Made by a program: the position numbers and the translations under genes
Part shown: positions 1-7,920 of the stretch, one piece after another
Numbering within the stretch: the stretch's first letter is position 1
Layout: each line of letters opens with the position of its first letter
DNA from: Terriglobia bacterium
GTDB lineage: Bacteria; Acidobacteriota; Terriglobia; Bryobacterales; Bryobacteraceae
DNA length: 64,000 bases
Reading direction: 5' to 3'
Assembly (NCBI GenBank): GCA_025358575.1
Contig: JANYJA010000134.1
Location: 50,831-114,830 of the forward strand
The notes under the pieces: generated by a model
Told to the model about the DNA's origin: nothing
Database searches by the model: none
Seen by the model: only the letters and a program-made list of their open reading frames with translations

Positions 1-230
1 AGGCGCGTGGCGATCCAGTGAGCGTAGAGATAGCCGAGGAGCAACGCGAGCTGAAAGAAGAGCATGCACGCGGTCCACACGGCCGCGGAACCGCCGAACC
101 AGGGCAAAATGATCTTGGCGATTACGGGCTGAATCTGGAAGAGAAGGAACGCGCCAAGGAAGATAGTAAGGGCGTAAACAAGCGGCGATTGTGAGGCTGC
201 GCTAACGGTAAGCGGGGACGCCGGTGACAC
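1..230 (-). CDS. Membrane spermidine-synthase-like protein, N-terminal part
   Basis: The frame runs off the left edge, so only about 76 N-terminal codons are visible. After a short polar leader it reads two hydrophobic helices containing LLFQIQPVIAKIILPWFGG and then WTACMLFFQLALLLGYLY. This is the usual opening of bacterial fused transporter-like/spermidine synthase proteins, in which a multi-helix membrane part precedes a Rossmann aminopropyltransferase domain; that catalytic half lies outside the window, so activity cannot be judged. The chosen start is a GTG inside the 3' end of the upstream acyl-CoA dehydrogenase gene (overlap about 29 bp), which suggests co-transcription. A later start is possible. 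Confidence 0.65.
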   Translation of the reverse strand, partial: MSPASPLTVSAASQSPLVYALTIFLGAFLLFQIQPVIAKIILPWFGGSAAVWTACMLFFQLALLLGYLYAHWIATR

Positions 231-1371
231 GCTCTCCGATAACGAGCGCGTGAATGTGATCGGTGCCCTCATACGTCTTCACCGTCTCCAGATTGCATAG
301 ATGACGCATTATAGGATACTCGTCAATGATGCCGTTGGCGCCGAGCAGGTCGCGGCTGAGGCGAGCGCATTCCAGGGCAATCGAGGTGTTATTGCGCTTG
401 AGCATGGAGATGTGTGCGGGGTCGAGCTTCCCCTTATCTTTGAGGCGACCGCAGTGGAGCGCAAGGAGCTGGGCCTTGGTGATTTCCGTGATCATCCAGG
501 CGAGCTTTTCCTGAACGAGTTGATGGGAAGCCAGCGGCCGGTCGTCAAACTGCTTGCGCAGGATGGTGTACTGGCGGGCGGTTTCGTAGCAATCCATGGC
601 GGCGCCGAGGACGCCCCACCCGATGCCGAACCGGGCTTGCGAGAGACACATCAGTGGGCCTTTGAGGCCGCGAATTTCGGGAAACATGGCGGTAGCGGGG
701 ACGCGGCAATCGTGGAAAGCGAGGCTGGAGGTGGTGGAGGCCCGCATGGAGAGCTTCCCGTGAATATCGGAGGTGGTGAAGCCAGCGGTGCCGCGCTCCA
801 CGAGGAAACCGCGAATACCGTCGTCGGTGCGGGCCCAGACGATGGCAATGTCGGCGAGGCTGCCGTTAGTAATCCAGGTCTTCTCCCCGTTAAGAACCCA
901 GTGATCCCCATCGCGAACGGCGCGCGTGCGCATGCCGGCCGGGTTGGAGCCGAAGTCGGGTTCAGTGAGGCCGAAGCAGCCGAGGGCCTCGCCGGATTGG
1001 AGGCGAGGCAGCCAGCGGGTGCGGTGCTCATCGGAGCCAAATTTCAGAATGGGGTACATGACGAGCGCGCCTTGCACGGAGACGAAGCTGCGCAGGCCGG
1101 AATCGCCGCGCTCAATTTCCTGCATGATGAGGCCGTATTCCACGTTGCTCATGCCGGCGCAACCGTAGCCTTCGAGGTTGGCGCCGAAGAAACCGAGGCG
1201 ACCCATTTCAGGCACGAGTTCGCGCGGGAAGCGGCCGTCACGAAAGCAGTCCCGGATGATGGGGATCACGCGATCATCCACGAAACCTCGCGCCGTTTGG
1301 CGTACTAGTAGTTCCTGTTCGTCTAACAGGGTATCGATCAGGAGGTAATCCACACCGCGGAAAGCACTCAT
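202..1371 (-). CDS. gcdH: Glutaryl-CoA dehydrogenase (acyl-CoA dehydrogenase family)
   Basis: FAD enzyme expected to oxidise and decarboxylate glutaryl-CoA to crotonyl-CoA in lysine/tryptophan/benzoate breakdown, passing electrons to ETF. At 389 residues it has the full family length. The middle domain reads CFGLTEPDFGSNPAGM and then LNGEKTWITNGSLADIAIVW, the form typical of GcdH rather than of short- or medium-chain dehydrogenases; the C-terminal domain has TYEGTDHIHALVIG, whose Glu is the catalytic base position in GcdH. It is transcribed towards a membrane spermidine-synthase-like gene that starts inside its 3' end. No partner pathway genes are nearby, so the substrate is assigned by motif similarity only. 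Confidence 0.85.
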   Translation of the reverse strand: MSAFRGVDYLLIDTLLDEQELLVRQTARGFVDDRVIPIIRDCFRDGRFPRELVPEMGRLGFFGANLEGYGCAGMSNVEYGLIMQEIERGDSGLRSFVSVQGALVMYPILKFGSDEHRTRWLPRLQSGEALGCFGLTEPDFGSNPAGMRTRAVRDGDHWVLNGEKTWITNGSLADIAIVWARTDDGIRGFLVERGTAGFTTSDIHGKLSMRASTTSSLAFHDCRVPATAMFPEIRGLKGPLMCLSQARFGIGWGVLGAAMDCYETARQYTILRKQFDDRPLASHQLVQEKLAWMITEITKAQLLALHCGRLKDKGKLDPAHISMLKRNNTSIALECARLSRDLLGANGIIDEYPIMRHLCNLETVKTYEGTDHIHALVIGERVTGVPAYR

Positions 1372-1579
1372 TCTTCAGCTCGCCTCCAGTTTAACAGCCG
1401 GGTTCGATCTCACTTTTACCAGCGGCTTGATGTGTACCGGATTACAGACGGGGAAATTACTAATGGATTTTCACCGGGCTGCCGATAGGCAGTGTAAGCG
1501 ATTTAATTTACAATACAACTGTTGGCCCTAATTTCTCCCGCCACGGAGGAAATCCGGTTTCCGGGTGGGGGATTGACGC

Positions 1580-3037
1580 ATGGATTCACTACTCTGGCTT
1601 GGTCTCATCTCATTTGTGCTGGCGCTGGTCCTGACGCCGATCTTTCGTGACGTCTTCCGGTCCTATGGCGTGGTGGATGCGCCGGACCACTCGCGCAAGA
1701 TACATAAGTACCCCATTCCCCGGGTTGGGGGAATCGCGATTGCGTGCGCGTACGCGGGTTCGTTTTTCCTTTTTCCGTCGCTGACGGGGTCCAACTTAAA
1801 TCCCGAGCTTTCGCTGGTTTGGAAGATGCTGCCAGCGGCGGCGGTAATTTTCGCGGTAGGCATTATCGATGACCTGCTGGGTTTGAAACCTTGGCAGAAG
1901 ATTGTCGGGCAACTGGCAGCCGCGGGACTGGCGTACTGGTCGGGCGTTCGCATTGAGGATCTGGTCGGTTACCACACGCTGATGTGGTGGAGTCTGCCGC
2001 TGACGCTGCTGTGGCTTTTGGCCTGCACCAATGCTTTCAATCTGGTGGACGGTATGGACGGATTGGCGGCTGGTGTGGGGCTGTTTGCGACGCTGACGAT
2101 TTTTATCGCCGCGCTGCTCCATAAAAACATACCGCTGGCGCTGGCTACCTTCCCGTTAGCTGCCTGCCTGCTCGGATTTCTCTGTTATAACTTCAATCCG
2201 GCGACAATCTTTCTGGGCGATTCGGGCAGTCTGCTCATCGGATTTCTGCTGGGTTGCTATGGGATTATTTGGACGCAGAAATCGGCCACGTTGCTGGGTA
2301 TGACGGCGCCTTTGATGGCGTTGTCCATTCCTTTGCTGGATGTTTGCCTCGCCGTGGTGAGGCGGCTGATGCGGCGCCAGCCCATATTCGGGGCAGATCG
2401 CGGGCACATTCATCACCGTCTTTTAGATCGGGGCATGACGCCGCGGCGCGCCGTGCTGGTGTTGTATGCATTGTGCAGCTTGGTGGCCGCGTTTTCGTTA
2501 TTGCAGAGCGTGGTGCAGAACGACCGCGTTTCGGGGCTGATCATCGTCCTGTTTTGCGCGGTGGCGTGGGTCGGAATTCAGTATCTAGGATATGCCGAGT
2601 TTACGGTCGCGGGCCGGATGCTGTTTCGGGGGGATTTCCAGCGGACGTTGAAAGCGCAGATCGATTTGCACAGCTTCGAACAGGCGGTAGCCGACGCCCG
2701 AGCAGTGGATGATTGCTGGGCGGCGCTAATCGCCGCTTGCGAAAAGATGGATTTTCATTGCGTGCGGATGAGTTTCGCCGGCCGGGTGTTTGACGGGGCG
2801 GATGCTCCGTGCAGCGCGCCCGACCGGTGGGAAATGCGCGTGCCGCTGCCGGGCAACGGATATTTGGAATTTACGCGGGGTCTGCAGTCGCCGGTTCTGG
2901 CCGCGATTGTGGGTCCGTTTATCGATGCGATTCACAATCATCTGGGGCCGCGTTTGGTCGCCATCCAGACGGGCGCCGCGAATCAGAGCGCGCACGCTCC
3001 GATGAACGCCTCGAAGCTGGTCCGCGAATCCGACTAG
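1580..3037 (+). CDS. WecA/TagO-like polyprenyl-phosphate sugar-1-phosphate transferase with C-terminal extension
   Basis: Integral membrane enzyme of the MraY/WecA family that moves a HexNAc-1-phosphate from UDP-sugar to undecaprenyl phosphate, the first step of O-antigen, capsule or wall-polymer assembly. Visible motifs are the Mg-binding DD at about residues 97-98, NAFNLVDGMDG at 151-161, FLGDSGS at 211-217 and the cytoplasmic loop HIHHRLLDRG at 276-285. About ten hydrophobic helices end near residue 350, and a further 130 or so mostly soluble residues follow, longer than classical WecA (about 370). Start ATG follows a GGGTGGGGG stretch. The next gene, 13 bp downstream, is a second polyprenyl-phosphate transferase family member, so both probably serve one glycan pathway. 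Confidence 0.82.
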   Translation: MDSLLWLGLISFVLALVLTPIFRDVFRSYGVVDAPDHSRKIHKYPIPRVGGIAIACAYAGSFFLFPSLTGSNLNPELSLVWKMLPAAAVIFAVGIIDDLLGLKPWQKIVGQLAAAGLAYWSGVRIEDLVGYHTLMWWSLPLTLLWLLACTNAFNLVDGMDGLAAGVGLFATLTIFIAALLHKNIPLALATFPLAACLLGFLCYNFNPATIFLGDSGSLLIGFLLGCYGIIWTQKSATLLGMTAPLMALSIPLLDVCLAVVRRLMRRQPIFGADRGHIHHRLLDRGMTPRRAVLVLYALCSLVAAFSLLQSVVQNDRVSGLIIVLFCAVAWVGIQYLGYAEFTVAGRMLFRGDFQRTLKAQIDLHSFEQAVADARAVDDCWAALIAACEKMDFHCVRMSFAGRVFDGADAPCSAPDRWEMRVPLPGNGYLEFTRGLQSPVLAAIVGPFIDAIHNHLGPRLVAIQTGAANQSAHAPMNASKLVRESD

Positions 3038-3050
3038 CCTTTCACTAGGG

Positions 3051-4412
3051 ATGCAAATATTTAGCAGCTCCATACTGCCGTCGCGCGTATCGACGCTGCT
3101 TCTTTCCGAATTTCTACTGACGAGTTTGGGATTTCTGGCCGGGTGCGCGTTGGCGCTCCAACTAGGCACCGGCGACTACCTGCTGAATCAAAACGGCATT
3201 TGGGCGGTTCTGGTTGCTGTCGGAAGCGTGCTCTTCGGGCTTTACTTCAACAGCCTGTACCGGCAAACGCGGGTGACGTCACGGGTGGGGTTGGCGCTGA
3301 AGCTGTGCAATGTCTTCGGGATTGCGCTCATTGTTCAAGGGTTCCTGGCGTACGTAGCGACAGGATTGAATCTGCCGCGTACCGCGATGATCGAAGGGAG
3401 CGCGCTGAATTTCGCCGGGCTTCTGTTGTGGAGGGCGTTTTACAGCAGCGTATTGTGGAAGCTTTTTGGCGTTCAGCGGGTGCTGTTTCTAGGCACGGAT
3501 GCGGTGGTGCGCGATGTGGCCGAACAAATTGTAGCGCGGCCGGAGCGCGGGTTCGGAGTGGCCGGGTATCTGTCGACTGGCGAGATTGCGTCCGAAGGCA
3601 TGCCGGGCGGCGAAGTCCTCGGGGACATCGGGGATTTAATAGCGACGGTGGCGCGGATTCGGCCCAACCGCATCGTGGTGGGCATGCCGGACTGGCGCAA
3701 CCATTTGCCGATTGCGGAGCTGCTGCGACTGAGGCGGCAAGGAATGGAAATTGAGGATGCGGCAACAGTCTACGAGCGGGTGTGCGGCCGGGTCTGCGCG
3801 CGGCAATTCCGGCCGTCGCAAGTAATTTTTAACGACGAGTTGGCGACGCGGCCGGGAAGCGTGGCGCTGCAATCGGTTTACACGAATCTGCTGGCGCTGG
3901 CAGGCATTTTGTTGACCTTCCCCCTCATGATTGTTGTGGCGCTGGCGATCAAAATGACATCGCGCGGGCCGGCGATGGACCCGGTGCTGTGCGTGGGTTT
4001 GAATGGGATTCCCTTTGTAATGAAGCGATTTCGGTGCGAGCGGGTGCGCCAGGAGGGGAACTGGGCGATGAAGGAAGTAACGCCCATAGGGCACGCGATC
4101 CGGAAGCTGCACCTGGAAAATCTGCCACGTCTCTTCAATTTGTGGCGCGGCGAGATGGCGCTGGTGGGCCCGCGTCCGGAGCGTCCGGAGTTTGTGGATG
4201 TGCTGGCGCGTCGCATTGCTTACTATCACCAGCGGCATTCAGTGAAGCCTGGGATTACCGGATGGAGCCAGATCAACGTGGATCATCGAAAAAACCCGGT
4301 GGATGCAATGGTACTTCTGGAGTACGATCTTTACTACACCAAGCACATTTCGCTGGCTCTGGACGCTTACATTCTCTTTCACCGCATGCGCTCTTATCTG
4401 CCTTTTTCATGA
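3051..4412 (+). CDS. Polyprenyl glycosylphosphotransferase family protein with altered catalytic pair
   Basis: A 453-residue protein of the WcaJ/WbaP/EpsE type: four N-terminal helices, a CoA-binding-like middle domain (about 140-270), one re-entrant hydrophobic helix (about 277-300) and a C-terminal sugar transferase domain with PFVMKRFR and GEMALVGPRPERPEF. Such enzymes load a sugar-1-phosphate on undecaprenyl phosphate to start exopolysaccharide units. The block that normally reads LDELPQ, holding the catalytic Asp-Glu, here reads LENLPR (residues about 355-360), so the Asp is Glu and the Glu is Asn. It may be inactive, have a changed role or act as a partner. It follows the WecA-like gene by 13 bp, in one likely operon. 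Confidence 0.8.
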   Translation: MQIFSSSILPSRVSTLLLSEFLLTSLGFLAGCALALQLGTGDYLLNQNGIWAVLVAVGSVLFGLYFNSLYRQTRVTSRVGLALKLCNVFGIALIVQGFLAYVATGLNLPRTAMIEGSALNFAGLLLWRAFYSSVLWKLFGVQRVLFLGTDAVVRDVAEQIVARPERGFGVAGYLSTGEIASEGMPGGEVLGDIGDLIATVARIRPNRIVVGMPDWRNHLPIAELLRLRRQGMEIEDAATVYERVCGRVCARQFRPSQVIFNDELATRPGSVALQSVYTNLLALAGILLTFPLMIVVALAIKMTSRGPAMDPVLCVGLNGIPFVMKRFRCERVRQEGNWAMKEVTPIGHAIRKLHLENLPRLFNLWRGEMALVGPRPERPEFVDVLARRIAYYHQRHSVKPGITGWSQINVDHRKNPVDAMVLLEYDLYYTKHISLALDAYILFHRMRSYLPFS

Positions 4413-4454
4413 GGAAAGGATAAAGTTTCGGCAAGCCGCTGCCGATCAAAGTGC

Positions 4455-4784
4455 ATGACGGAGCAAATGAGCGAGCTCTTCGGAAGTGCAGCTTTCCTGA
4501 TCGGCTTGCTAGTCGTAAGCGCTATCCAAAATCGCCGAAAGGGATGGAAGAAGCAGCGGCAGGTATACACTGCCAGCGAATCGTTCTCTCCTCTTTGGGA
4601 ATATTTTGAAAATTCCGCAAGTCAGCCGGTGGCACGCGTTGCGATGCCTCTGGAAACGGTCACGGATGTGGCCGGCTTTTCGCTTCAGTTGACAAAGATA
4701 GCTGCCGGACTGCGCGGCAACTCGACTCCGGTCAAGATTGAGATGGGCCAAGCGGCGGCAGTTGAAGTGCGGCGATCAAAGTAG
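4455..4784 (+). CDS. Small single-helix membrane protein of unknown function
   Basis: A 109-residue protein not recognised from any family. One hydrophobic helix is seen at about residues 11-23 (AAFLIGLLVVSAI), followed by a basic patch NRRKGWKKQR, which suggests an N-out or anchored orientation with the soluble part in the cytoplasm. The rest is moderately polar without cysteine or obvious metal sites. It lies 42 bp after the glycosylphosphotransferase gene on the same strand and ends 3 bp before the convergent aspartate kinase gene, so it could be the last gene of the glycan operon. Function is unknown. Confidence 0.55.
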   Translation: MTEQMSELFGSAAFLIGLLVVSAIQNRRKGWKKQRQVYTASESFSPLWEYFENSASQPVARVAMPLETVTDVAGFSLQLTKIAAGLRGNSTPVKIEMGQAAAVEVRRSK

Positions 4785-4787
4785 ATT

Positions 4788-6191
4788 TTACTGCGCCATA
4801 TGGCATTCGGCGTGGACGGCGCGAACGGCTTTTTCGAGGCCATCGCGGCGGACGACAATAGCAATGGTTAGTTCGCTGGAGCCCTGCGCGATGGCGATGA
4901 TGTTGACCCGTTCGCGCGAAATCGCCGTGAAGATGCGTCCAGCGAGGCCTTGTGTGCCGCGCATGCCCTCGCCCACGACGGCGAGAAGGCCGACCTGTTC
5001 ATCGACTTCGATGGGTTTGGCGTAGCCGTGTGCCAGTTCCAGGGTGAGGCCGGCTTCGAGAGCTTCGATGGTACGCGGCAGGTCATCAGAGCGGACCAGG
5101 AAGCAAAAGCTCTGGCGATAACTGGAACCGGAGATGGCGAGGACTTCGATGTTCGTGCGCGCGAGGGCGTCCAGTGCGCGGGCCATAACGTGAGCCCCGC
5201 TGAGCGCGGCGCTGGCCGATTCAAGGGATAGTAGCGCGACGTCCCGCATGGACGTGACGGCCCGGGCACCTTTGGCTTCAGAAAGCACGCGCACAATCTG
5301 CGTGCCGGGCTTGTCGGGGGCGAAACTGTTCTTGCTCCAGACTGGAATTCCTTTTTCAACCAGCGGCGCAAGGGTTCGGGGGTGGAGCACTTTCGCGCCA
5401 TTGTAGGCGAGCTCGGCGGCTTCGCCGAAGGTGACTTGGGCGAGAACTTTGGCTTCTGGGACGAGGCGCGGATCGGCGGTCATGATGCCGTCGACGTCAG
5501 TCCAGATCCAGAGTTCGGCAGCGTCGAGCGCGGCGGAGAGAATCGAAGCGGAGAAATCGGAACCGCCGCGTCCAAGGGTGGTGCAACGGCCATCGGTAGT
5601 GGCACCGTTGAAACCAGTGACAACTGGTATGCATCCGGCTTCAAGAAGCGGGGAGAGAAGCTGGCTGGCTTTGGCGGTGGTCGCCTCCATTAGCGGCGAT
5701 GCATTGCCGAAGACTGCGTCGGTGACGATTACGTCGGCTCCGTTCACCGCTTGCGCGGCGATGCCTTCGGATTGCAGGAATGCGGCAACGATGAGAGCGG
5801 AAAGGCGCTCGCCGATGGCGACGGCTTCATCCACCGAGCGTATGGGCCGGTCGCCTAGCATCCTCATTCCGTGAACAATGCGCTCGAATTCGGCGATGAG
5901 GCCCGCGACGGATTGCAGCACCGCCTCTTGTTGGGGTTCGGGGAGCAGATGGCGGCACGCGGTCTCGTGACGCTTTTCCAGCTCGTTGATATTATGCCGA
6001 AGGCCGGCTTCGTCACCCGCTTCAGCGTGTTTCATGGTGTCGAGAAGCAGGTCGGTGACCTTCGACATAGCCGAGACCACCATCAGGACAGGACGCGTTT
6101 TCGCTTCGGCGGCTACTAGAGCGGCGGAAGCGCGCATGCGGGCGGCGGTCCCGACACTGGTGCCGCCGAACTTCATCACTAATAAGTTCAT
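4788..6191 (-). CDS. lysC: Aspartate kinase
   Basis: Phosphorylates L-aspartate with ATP as the first step to lysine, threonine, methionine and diaminopimelate. The 467-residue protein opens with VMKFGGTSVGTAARM, the amino-acid-kinase nucleotide/substrate loop, and has an internal FNGATTDGRCTTLGRGGSDF block that matches the conserved aspartate kinase signature. The C-terminal 150 or so residues form paired ACT domains (VGEGMRGTQGLAGRIF, VNIIAIAQGSSELTIAIVV), so feedback inhibition by lysine or threonine is expected from family knowledge. The architecture is the longer, monofunctional type without a homoserine dehydrogenase tail. Its start abuts the stop of cytidylate kinase (no gap), so the two are co-transcribed from upstream of cmk. 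Confidence 0.92.
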   Translation of the reverse strand: MNLLVMKFGGTSVGTAARMRASAALVAAEAKTRPVLMVVSAMSKVTDLLLDTMKHAEAGDEAGLRHNINELEKRHETACRHLLPEPQQEAVLQSVAGLIAEFERIVHGMRMLGDRPIRSVDEAVAIGERLSALIVAAFLQSEGIAAQAVNGADVIVTDAVFGNASPLMEATTAKASQLLSPLLEAGCIPVVTGFNGATTDGRCTTLGRGGSDFSASILSAALDAAELWIWTDVDGIMTADPRLVPEAKVLAQVTFGEAAELAYNGAKVLHPRTLAPLVEKGIPVWSKNSFAPDKPGTQIVRVLSEAKGARAVTSMRDVALLSLESASAALSGAHVMARALDALARTNIEVLAISGSSYRQSFCFLVRSDDLPRTIEALEAGLTLELAHGYAKPIEVDEQVGLLAVVGEGMRGTQGLAGRIFTAISRERVNIIAIAQGSSELTIAIVVRRDGLEKAVRAVHAECHMAQ

Positions 6192-6851
6192 CTAATGGAA
6201 TTCCTTGCCGTTGGTCATGCGCGCCCGGACAAGCTTGAGGATTTCTTCTTCCACTTCAGCGAGCGAGAGCCGCGTTGAATCGAGATACACAGCGTCGGGC
6301 GCCTGGGTGAGCGGAGATTCGTTGCGCGAGCGATCGCGGGCATCACGATCGGCGATCTGGCCAGCCACAGTGCGTTCATGCGCACCGGGTGTCTCGGTGA
6401 CCCGCCGCTTCACGCGCTCGTGGGGGGCTGCGTCGAGGAATATTTTCAACTGCGCGGCCGGAAAAACGACAGTGCCGATATCGCGGCCTTCCATCACCAC
6501 ATTGCCTTCTTGGCCAAGGGCGCGCTGCTTTTCAACGAGCGCCCGGCGGACGCCAGGGATGATAGCGACGCGAGAGGCCGCGGCGGCGACGTCGGCCGCG
6601 CGAATCAACTCAGTAACATCTTCTCCGTTGAGGTGAATCTGGGCCCCAAGGGTGATCTCGGCCGCTTCAGCGAGCTGCGTAACGCGATGAACGTCGGAAG
6701 CGTCAATTTCGCGCTGCAGAGCCCATAATGCGACGGCCCGATACATGGCGCCGCTATCGATATAGGTGAATCCAAGGCGCTCGGCAAGCCGGCGGGCGAT
6801 GGTGCTCTTGCCAGCCCCCGCAGGACCGTCGATCGCGATGACTAAACCCAT
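6192..6851 (-). CDS. cmk: Cytidylate kinase
   Basis: Phosphorylates CMP/dCMP with ATP for nucleotide recycling. With the start placed at the ATG giving MGLVIAIDGPAGAGKST, the protein is 219 residues, the usual length; the P-loop GPAGAGKS lies at residues 8-15 and is followed by YIDSGAMYRAVA, the CMP-binding segment, and VVMEGRDIGTVVFP. The open frame extends upstream to 7094, but that extension lies antisense within the divergent 6-phosphogluconate dehydrogenase gene and lacks family similarity, so it was rejected. It leads a two-gene unit with lysC, and its promoter must lie in the 65-bp divergent gap before gnd. Confidence 0.93.
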   Translation of the reverse strand: MGLVIAIDGPAGAGKSTIARRLAERLGFTYIDSGAMYRAVALWALQREIDASDVHRVTQLAEAAEITLGAQIHLNGEDVTELIRAADVAAAASRVAIIPGVRRALVEKQRALGQEGNVVMEGRDIGTVVFPAAQLKIFLDAAPHERVKRRVTETPGAHERTVAGQIADRDARDRSRNESPLTQAPDAVYLDSTRLSLAEVEEEILKLVRARMTNGKEFH

Positions 6852-6916
6852 GAAATGTAGTTCAACTCCGTAGAATAACGCATGCGCTAAACTCATTAGT
6901 TCACGGAGAGAAAACG

Positions 6917-7819
6917 ATGCGAATTGGAATGATTGGGCTGGGCCGCATGGGCGGCAATATGGTGGAGCGGTTGCTGCAACGGAAGCACGAGGTTGTGGCG
7001 TATACGCGCGACCCAGCCAAGGTGCAAAAAGCGGTGCAGAGCGGCGCGCTTGGTGCGAAGGATCTGGCGAACCTGGTGGCGCAACTTCCCTCACCCCGCG
7101 CGATTTGGGTGATGGTTCCGGCCGGTAAAGCGACCCAGGACATGATCGACCAACTGGTGCCCATGCTGTCCGCTGGCGACATTCTGATCGACGGCGGGAA
7201 TTCCAGATTCACGGATGACATTACACGCTACGAAGCGCTGAAGCCGAAGGGCATCCACTACATGGACGCCGGGACCAGCGGCGGCGTGTGGGGATTGAAG
7301 GTGGGGTACTGCCTGATGGTGGGCGGCGATGTGGCCGATTTCGAGCATCTGCGTCCGATTTACGAGGCGCTGGCGCCGCCGGATGGAGTGCTGCATTGCG
7401 GGCCGGCAGGTGCGGGACACTACGTCAAGATGGTGCACAACGGCATTGAGTATGGCTTGATGCAGGCCTATGCCGAAGGCTTTGAGATTCTAAAGGAATC
7501 GCGATACGATTTGGACTTGGCGAAGGTAGCGGATCTATGGAATCAGGGCAGCGTGGTGCGAAGCTGGCTGCTGGAATTGACGGCGCTGGCGCTGCATGAA
7601 GACGCGAAACTAGATCAGCTGGCACCGTACGTCGAAGACAGCGGCGAAGGACGTTGGACGGTCGAAGAGAGCATTAACTTGTCAGTGCCCGCGCCGGTGA
7701 TCGCACTTTCGCTGCAGATGCGATTCCGCTCGCGGCAAGACAACTCGTTTTCGAGCAAGATGCTGGCCGCGATGCGGAAACAATTCGGCGGTCACGCCGT
7801 GAAGACCGCTAAGGCTTAG
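6917..7819 (+). CDS. gnd: 6-phosphogluconate dehydrogenase, short (YqeC/GntZ) type
   Basis: Oxidatively decarboxylates 6-phosphogluconate to ribulose 5-phosphate in the pentose phosphate route. The 300-residue length and the sequence MRIGMIGLGRMGGNM at the Rossmann dinucleotide site mark the short, usually NAD-preferring class rather than the 470-residue classical enzyme. The substrate signature ILIDGGNSRFTDD is at about residues 91-103, and the catalytic lysine block HYVKMVHNGIEYG at about 171-183. Start ATG follows ACGGAGAG. It is divergent from cmk. The 3' end runs into the antisense fossil of a TonB-receptor tail at 7816. Confidence 0.9.
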   Translation: MRIGMIGLGRMGGNMVERLLQRKHEVVAYTRDPAKVQKAVQSGALGAKDLANLVAQLPSPRAIWVMVPAGKATQDMIDQLVPMLSAGDILIDGGNSRFTDDITRYEALKPKGIHYMDAGTSGGVWGLKVGYCLMVGGDVADFEHLRPIYEALAPPDGVLHCGPAGAGHYVKMVHNGIEYGLMQAYAEGFEILKESRYDLDLAKVADLWNQGSVVRSWLLELTALALHEDAKLDQLAPYVEDSGEGRWTVEESINLSVPAPVIALSLQMRFRSRQDNSFSSKMLAAMRKQFGGHAVKTAKA

Positions 7820-7914
7820 AACTCGTAGCGCACCCCGAACTGCATCACGCGCGGTTGATTCAGCAGATTGATGTTCGGACCGCTTTTGCCGGTGATGGCG
7901 GGACGCGCAAAGGG
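7816..7914 (-). pseudogene. Fossil C-terminus of an Oar-like TonB-dependent receptor
   Basis: Between gnd and the pseudopilin-like gene the minus strand reads about 32 codons with no start, bounded upstream by a TAA-TAG pair, the TAA being the stop of the preceding minus-strand gene. The peptide ends LLNQPRVMQFGVRYEF followed by a stop. A run of alternating hydrophobic residues ending in an aromatic residue is the last beta-strand (insertion signal) of an outer-membrane barrel, and the 'N-x-P-R-x-x-Q-F-G-x-R' form is common at the end of the carboxypeptidase-regulatory/TonB-plug receptors that acidobacteria carry in large numbers. The rest of the gene is missing, so this is a deletion remnant. 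It slightly overlaps the gnd stop. Confidence 0.5.
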
Positions 7915-7920
7915 CGGCTA

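Noticed and set aside
301..1308. Long plus-strand open frame of 335 codons
   Set aside because: It is antisense to the clearly recognisable glutaryl-CoA dehydrogenase; its Gly/Ala/Glu-rich text has no domain and reflects GC-rich codon bias.
6852..7094. N-terminal extension of cytidylate kinase
   Set aside because: The extension lies within the divergent gnd gene and lacks family sequence; ATG at 6851 gives the normal 219-residue enzyme.
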